NCBI RefSeq assembly: GCF_001008165.2
Contig: NZ_CP011452.2
Coordinates: forward strand, 1,674,001-1,738,000
DNA: 64,000 nt
From: Croceibacterium atlanticum
GTDB taxonomy: Bacteria > Pseudomonadota > Alphaproteobacteria > Sphingomonadales > Sphingomonadaceae
Direction: 5' to 3'
The notes under the pieces are model-generated. The model was not told the origin of the DNA and did no database searches. It saw only the letters and a program-made list of their open reading frames with translations. The translations under genes and the position numbers were made by a program. Positions 60,770-64,000 of this stretch are shown piece after piece; position 1 is the stretch's first letter, and every line of letters starts with the position of its first letter.

Positions 60770-62902
60770 ATGTACCGCTACCTCGTCGGCGTGCTTGCGC
60801 TGGCCCCGCTTTCGCCTGCTTTCGCGCAGGAAGTCCGGCCAACGGACAGCACAACTGTTGACGACGCAGGGGGAAGCGAGATCGTCGTAACCGCGACCCG
60901 CAGCCAGCTTCCGGCCAGCGCACTTCCTCTCACCATCGATGTCATAGACAGCGAAGCGCTGGAGCGGCAGGTACTGGTATCGGGATCGACGGTCGATGCG
61001 GTATCCGCCCTTTTGCCATCCTTCTCTCCCACAAGGGAAAAGCTTTCGGGTTCGGGCGAAAGCCTGCGCGGCCGATCGCCGCTCTATGCGATCAACGGGA
61101 TTCCCCAGTCGACCCCGGTGCGCGACGGTTCGCGCGACGGCTACACCATCGACCCGTTCTTCATCGACCGGGTCGAGGTGATTTACGGATCGAACGCGCT
61201 GCAGGGCATCGGCGCGACCGGCGGCGTGGTCAACCAAGTGCTGGTCGGCGCGCCGCGCGAGGACGGCGTATCCGTCCGCACGCTGCTACAGGCCACCTTG
61301 CCCGACGGTTTCGACGGGGAAGGCATCGGCGCGAAGTTCGGCGCACTGGTGGGTTATCGGTCCGGGAACCTCGATGCCAATTTCGGCGGCACGCTGGAAA
61401 GGCGCGGGGCATTTTCCGACGGCGCGGGCAACCGGATCGGCGTGGACGGCACGCAGGGCGAAATCCAGGACAGCGACAGCTGGTCGGTGTTCGGTCGCCT
61501 CGGTTACGAACTGGCGAGCGGCGCCCGGTTCGAAATCGTGGCCAACCGCTTCGAGCTGGAAGGCAACGCCCATTACATCGCCGTCACCGGCCACCGGGAT
61601 GCCGGTATCCCCGCGACCAGCGTGCGCGGCGATACGCCGGGCGATCCGCCGTCCAACACCGCGGAACTGATTTCTGCATCGCTCACCGACACCGACCTTG
61701 GCGGCGGAACCTTCGTGCTGCAGGGATTCTACAGCCGCACCAGCGACGTCTTCGGCGGAGGCATTTTCGGGACATTCCAGGATCCCGCAATCGACCCGAC
61801 CGGCAACATCTTCGACCAGTCGGCCAACAAATCGCGCAAGCTGGGCGGCAAGGTCAGTTACGAGCGGGCCTTGCCCGGTTTCGAGGACCTGGTCCTGACC
61901 GCCGGGTTTGATGCGTTGTTCGATCGTACCGAACAGTCACTGGTTCAGACTGATCGCATCTGGGTTCCACGCAGCGACTTCCGCAGCCTTGCCCCGTTCC
62001 TGCAGGGCAATCTGGCCCTTGCCGACGGACTGGTGCGGCTGGCGGGTGGCCTGCGGTACGAGAACATCCAGCTCGACGTCGGCGATTTCACCACGCTGGC
62101 AAGCTACGGATCGGTGGACGTCGCTGGCGGCTCCCCTTCGTTTCAGGATGTGCTGTGGAATGGCGGCATCATCGTGGAGCCCATCGACGGGCTGCGCGCC
62201 TACGGCAGTTACGCAGAAGGCTTTACCATCGCCGATGTGGGCCGCATCCTGCGCGGCATCACCCAGGAAGGAGTCGATGTGGACGAGTTCCTCTCGCTCG
62301 AACCGGTGGTGTCGAACAACCGCGAACTGGGCCTGGAATGGGATCGCGGCAATCTGACCGCGTCGGCCGGATATTTCTGGTCGTCCAGCGATTTGGGATC
62401 GCTGCTGGTCCTGCGCAACGACGTCTACGAGGTCCTGCGCCAGCCGATCCAGATCGAGGGCTTCGAAGCCAGCCTGGCGTGGAAGACACCCGTTCCCGGC
62501 CTTTCGCTGAGCGGCGGCTATGCGACCATCGAAGGCCGCACAGATGGCGACGAGGACGGCGAGGTCGACGAGGATCTGGACGGGGCCAACATCTCGCCCG
62601 ATCGCGTCAACCTTGCGGCGGATTACAAATCAGGGCGCTTCAGCGCCCGCGCCCAGGCCCGCTTCTACCTCGCGCGCGAGTTCAACGATCCGGCGGTGGA
62701 TACTGATTTCGAGGGCTATGCCCTGCTCGACGCCTTTATCGCCTATCGCACCGATTTCGGAGAATTTGCGTTTGCGGCGCAGAACCTGACCGACGAATTC
62801 TACATCACCTACGACAGCGACACGGTGCGGGTGACCGACAGCAGCCGGTTCTATTCGGGCCGCGGACGCACATTCACGCTGAGCTGGCGCGGCGAATTCT
62901 GA
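60770..62902 (+). CDS. TonB-dependent receptor
   Basis: 710 residues from MYRYLVGVLALAPLSPAFAQ (Sec signal), with GGGAG upstream. Plug: SEIVVTATRSQLPASALPLTIDV, SGSTVDAVSALLPSFSP, GRSPLYAINGIP and DRVEVIYGSNALQGIGATGGVVNQ; the barrel ends SRFYSGRGRTFTLSWRGEF. It is a separate branch from the receptor at 42 kb. Its substrate is unknown; the adjoining PepSY gene and iron-style operator suggest a ferric siderophore or haem-like compound. Confidence 0.92.
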   Translation: MYRYLVGVLALAPLSPAFAQEVRPTDSTTVDDAGGSEIVVTATRSQLPASALPLTIDVIDSEALERQVLVSGSTVDAVSALLPSFSPTREKLSGSGESLRGRSPLYAINGIPQSTPVRDGSRDGYTIDPFFIDRVEVIYGSNALQGIGATGGVVNQVLVGAPREDGVSVRTLLQATLPDGFDGEGIGAKFGALVGYRSGNLDANFGGTLERRGAFSDGAGNRIGVDGTQGEIQDSDSWSVFGRLGYELASGARFEIVANRFELEGNAHYIAVTGHRDAGIPATSVRGDTPGDPPSNTAELISASLTDTDLGGGTFVLQGFYSRTSDVFGGGIFGTFQDPAIDPTGNIFDQSANKSRKLGGKVSYERALPGFEDLVLTAGFDALFDRTEQSLVQTDRIWVPRSDFRSLAPFLQGNLALADGLVRLAGGLRYENIQLDVGDFTTLASYGSVDVAGGSPSFQDVLWNGGIIVEPIDGLRAYGSYAEGFTIADVGRILRGITQEGVDVDEFLSLEPVVSNNRELGLEWDRGNLTASAGYFWSSSDLGSLLVLRNDVYEVLRQPIQIEGFEASLAWKTPVPGLSLSGGYATIEGRTDGDEDGEVDEDLDGANISPDRVNLAADYKSGRFSARAQARFYLAREFNDPAVDTDFEGYALLDAFIAYRTDFGEFAFAAQNLTDEFYITYDSDTVRVTDSSRFYSGRGRTFTLSWRGEF

Positions 62903-63984
62903 TGAAGCTCCTGTCGCTCCTGCATCGTTGGGCGGGCGGCATTGTCGGCCTCCTGCTGGCCGTTATCGGCTTGTCCGGCACGGTTCTGTTGTGGGAGGAT
63001 AGCTGGATCATGCTGGCAGGGGCGGACGAGCCGGTTGTCAGTGATCCGCAGGCTATGGGTCAGGCGGTCGCGGTCGCGCTGCAGACAGGCCCAGACCTAT
63101 CACGGATAACCTTTGCAGGTGAAGAAATCGGGCTTCATCAGGCGATCTATCGCGATGGAAGCGGCGCTTATATCACGCAGGATGGCAATGTGGTGGATCG
63201 CTGGTCAAGCATGTGGGAGAGGCCTGAACTCTGGCTGTTCGATCTCCATCATTACCTGCTCATCGGCGAAAGTGGAAAAACGCTTACCGGGGTGCTTGGT
63301 GTCCTGCTGCTGGCCTTTACAGTTACCGGGGTCATCCTGTGGTGGCGAACCCGTAAGACGTTCAAGTTCCGCCTCTGGCCGCCACGATACACCGCCAGCG
63401 CCATAGTACGACACCATCGCGATCTGGGAGTAGTTGCCTCTCCTCTGCTTATCCTTGTCGCTGCTACGGGAACGCTGATGGTGTTCCCCGCTGCGTCGGA
63501 TGTCATCCTGTCGCCTTTCGCTTCAGTGGACGATGAGCCGGATCTTCCCGGAGACCTGCTGCAGGTCGACGAAACGACAGATTGGCAAGCATTGATGGTG
63601 GCTGCCCAATCCGCCTTTCCCCAATCAGAGCCGAGGCGTCTGATGATGCCGGATGAACCCGGCAAGCCGGTAGCGATACGCTTTCGTCAGCAATTCGAAT
63701 GGACGCCGAACGGACGCAGCTATGTTTGGCTCGCTCCGGCTGGAGCAATCGCCGTCGGAACAAAGGATCCCGCCCAATCCGATGCGCGTTCCGCGATTGT
63801 CGAGAAATTCTATCCGATTCATGCCGCCAAGGTTGGAGGGCTAGTCTGGCGCCTGATCATGACTTTTGCTGGAGTGGCGTTGGTCCTCCTCGGCTCGTTT
63901 GCAAGCTGGAGTTTCTGGAGGGCCAAAGTAAGTAAGCTCAGGCCCACTGCTTCCATTTCGAATACACCAAGGACTACGGGATAA
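62902..63984 (+). CDS. PepSY-associated TM helix protein (probable siderophore/iron reductase)
   Basis: 360 residues. Four helices as in the PepSY_TM family: LLSLLHRWAGGIVGLLLAVIGLSGTVLLW, LTGVLGVLLLAFTVTGVILWW, VVASPLLILVAATGTLMVF and LVWRLIMTFAGVALVLLGSFASWSFW, with LFDLHHYLLIGESG and HHRDLGVVA placing histidines at the membrane edge. It is shorter than the family member at 44691 and only loosely related. The start ATG overlaps the receptor's stop (TGATG), so the two are coupled as in the first module. Confidence 0.88.
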   Translation: MKLLSLLHRWAGGIVGLLLAVIGLSGTVLLWEDSWIMLAGADEPVVSDPQAMGQAVAVALQTGPDLSRITFAGEEIGLHQAIYRDGSGAYITQDGNVVDRWSSMWERPELWLFDLHHYLLIGESGKTLTGVLGVLLLAFTVTGVILWWRTRKTFKFRLWPPRYTASAIVRHHRDLGVVASPLLILVAATGTLMVFPAASDVILSPFASVDDEPDLPGDLLQVDETTDWQALMVAAQSAFPQSEPRRLMMPDEPGKPVAIRFRQQFEWTPNGRSYVWLAPAGAIAVGTKDPAQSDARSAIVEKFYPIHAAKVGGLVWRLIMTFAGVALVLLGSFASWSFWRAKVSKLRPTASISNTPRTTG

Positions 63985-64000
63985 CTTTTCCGCGTTTGGG

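Larger units (their letters stand above)
50849..64000. mobile_element. Accessory region / genomic island inserted in comM (left end; right end outside window)
   Basis: Everything right of the comM break is accessory: PQQ dehydrogenase, oxidase locus, tyrosine recombinase, YnfA, TonB/PepSY. No 3' half of comM appears. comM is a known insertion target of genomic islands (the AbaR/Tn6022 type in Acinetobacter), and the word ACCGC at the junction (50849-50853) resembles the target duplication I recall for them; this is from memory and only five bases. No TniABC-type transposase is seen here. The extent and mechanism are inference. Confidence 0.55.

Overview
The window looks like the chromosome of a high-GC alphaproteobacterium, most likely in the Sphingomonadales and possibly the Erythrobacteraceae. 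The pointers are the rpmH-rnpA-yidD-yidC-engB ribosome/membrane cluster, divergent secB and Tim44-like (TimA) genes next to mltA and a Smr gene, rpsT just before dnaA, a DUF6491 lipoprotein, a PEP-CTERM surface protein, and paired TonB-receptor/PepSY iron modules. Placement is by gene content and style only; there is no rRNA in the window. I saw no tRNA, rRNA, CRISPR array or IS transposase.

Positions 1-50206 are ordinary core chromosome, densely packed and often translationally coupled (GTGA, ATGA or TTGA overlaps). In order: a KefB-type antiporter fragment, a ZntB-like transporter, ispG, an aspartic protease, a GT-A-like protein, two convergent L,D-transpeptidases, an EamA exporter and acnA; a PEP-CTERM repeat protein; ruvB/ruvA, aroC, and ahpC-ahpF with intercistronic hairpins; PilZ, Smr, mltA, timA, secB, murJ, trpS; a DUF4136 lipoprotein, dut, coaBC, a polytopic membrane protein, ubiB, ubiE, EamA, mutM, rpsT, dnaA; DUF983, moeB-like, sirtuin, dapB, nth, DUF6491, a dicarboxylate/amino acid symporter, dapE, GST; a siderophore receptor operon with a Fur-like box; engB, yidC, yidD, rnpA, rpmH; and a secreted ClpP-fold-like protein.

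At 50207 a comM (yifB) gene begins but stops matching its family after about 214 residues, just before the Walker A loop. From there to the end of the window the content is accessory: a membrane PQQ glucose/quinate-type dehydrogenase, a compact cytochrome c oxidase locus (fused subunit I+III, CuA subunit II, CtaG, a CopD/HemJ-like protein, a DUF2231 protein and a small membrane protein), a complete small tyrosine recombinase, a YnfA-family protein and a second TonB-receptor/PepSY pair with its own candidate operator. The missing 3' half of comM is not in the window, so I read 50849-64000 as the left part of a genomic island or rearrangement at comM.

The island genes fit together as an electron-flow cargo: periplasmic sugar or quinate oxidation feeds quinone, and an extra CuA-type terminal oxidase accepts electrons through cytochrome c. 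No PQQ synthesis genes are visible, so the cofactor must come from elsewhere. I found no wholly new defence or mobile system. The best leads are the comM break, the fused oxidase module, the duplicated TonB-PepSY iron modules with different operators, the repeat-rich PEP-CTERM protein and several overlapping-gene oddities.
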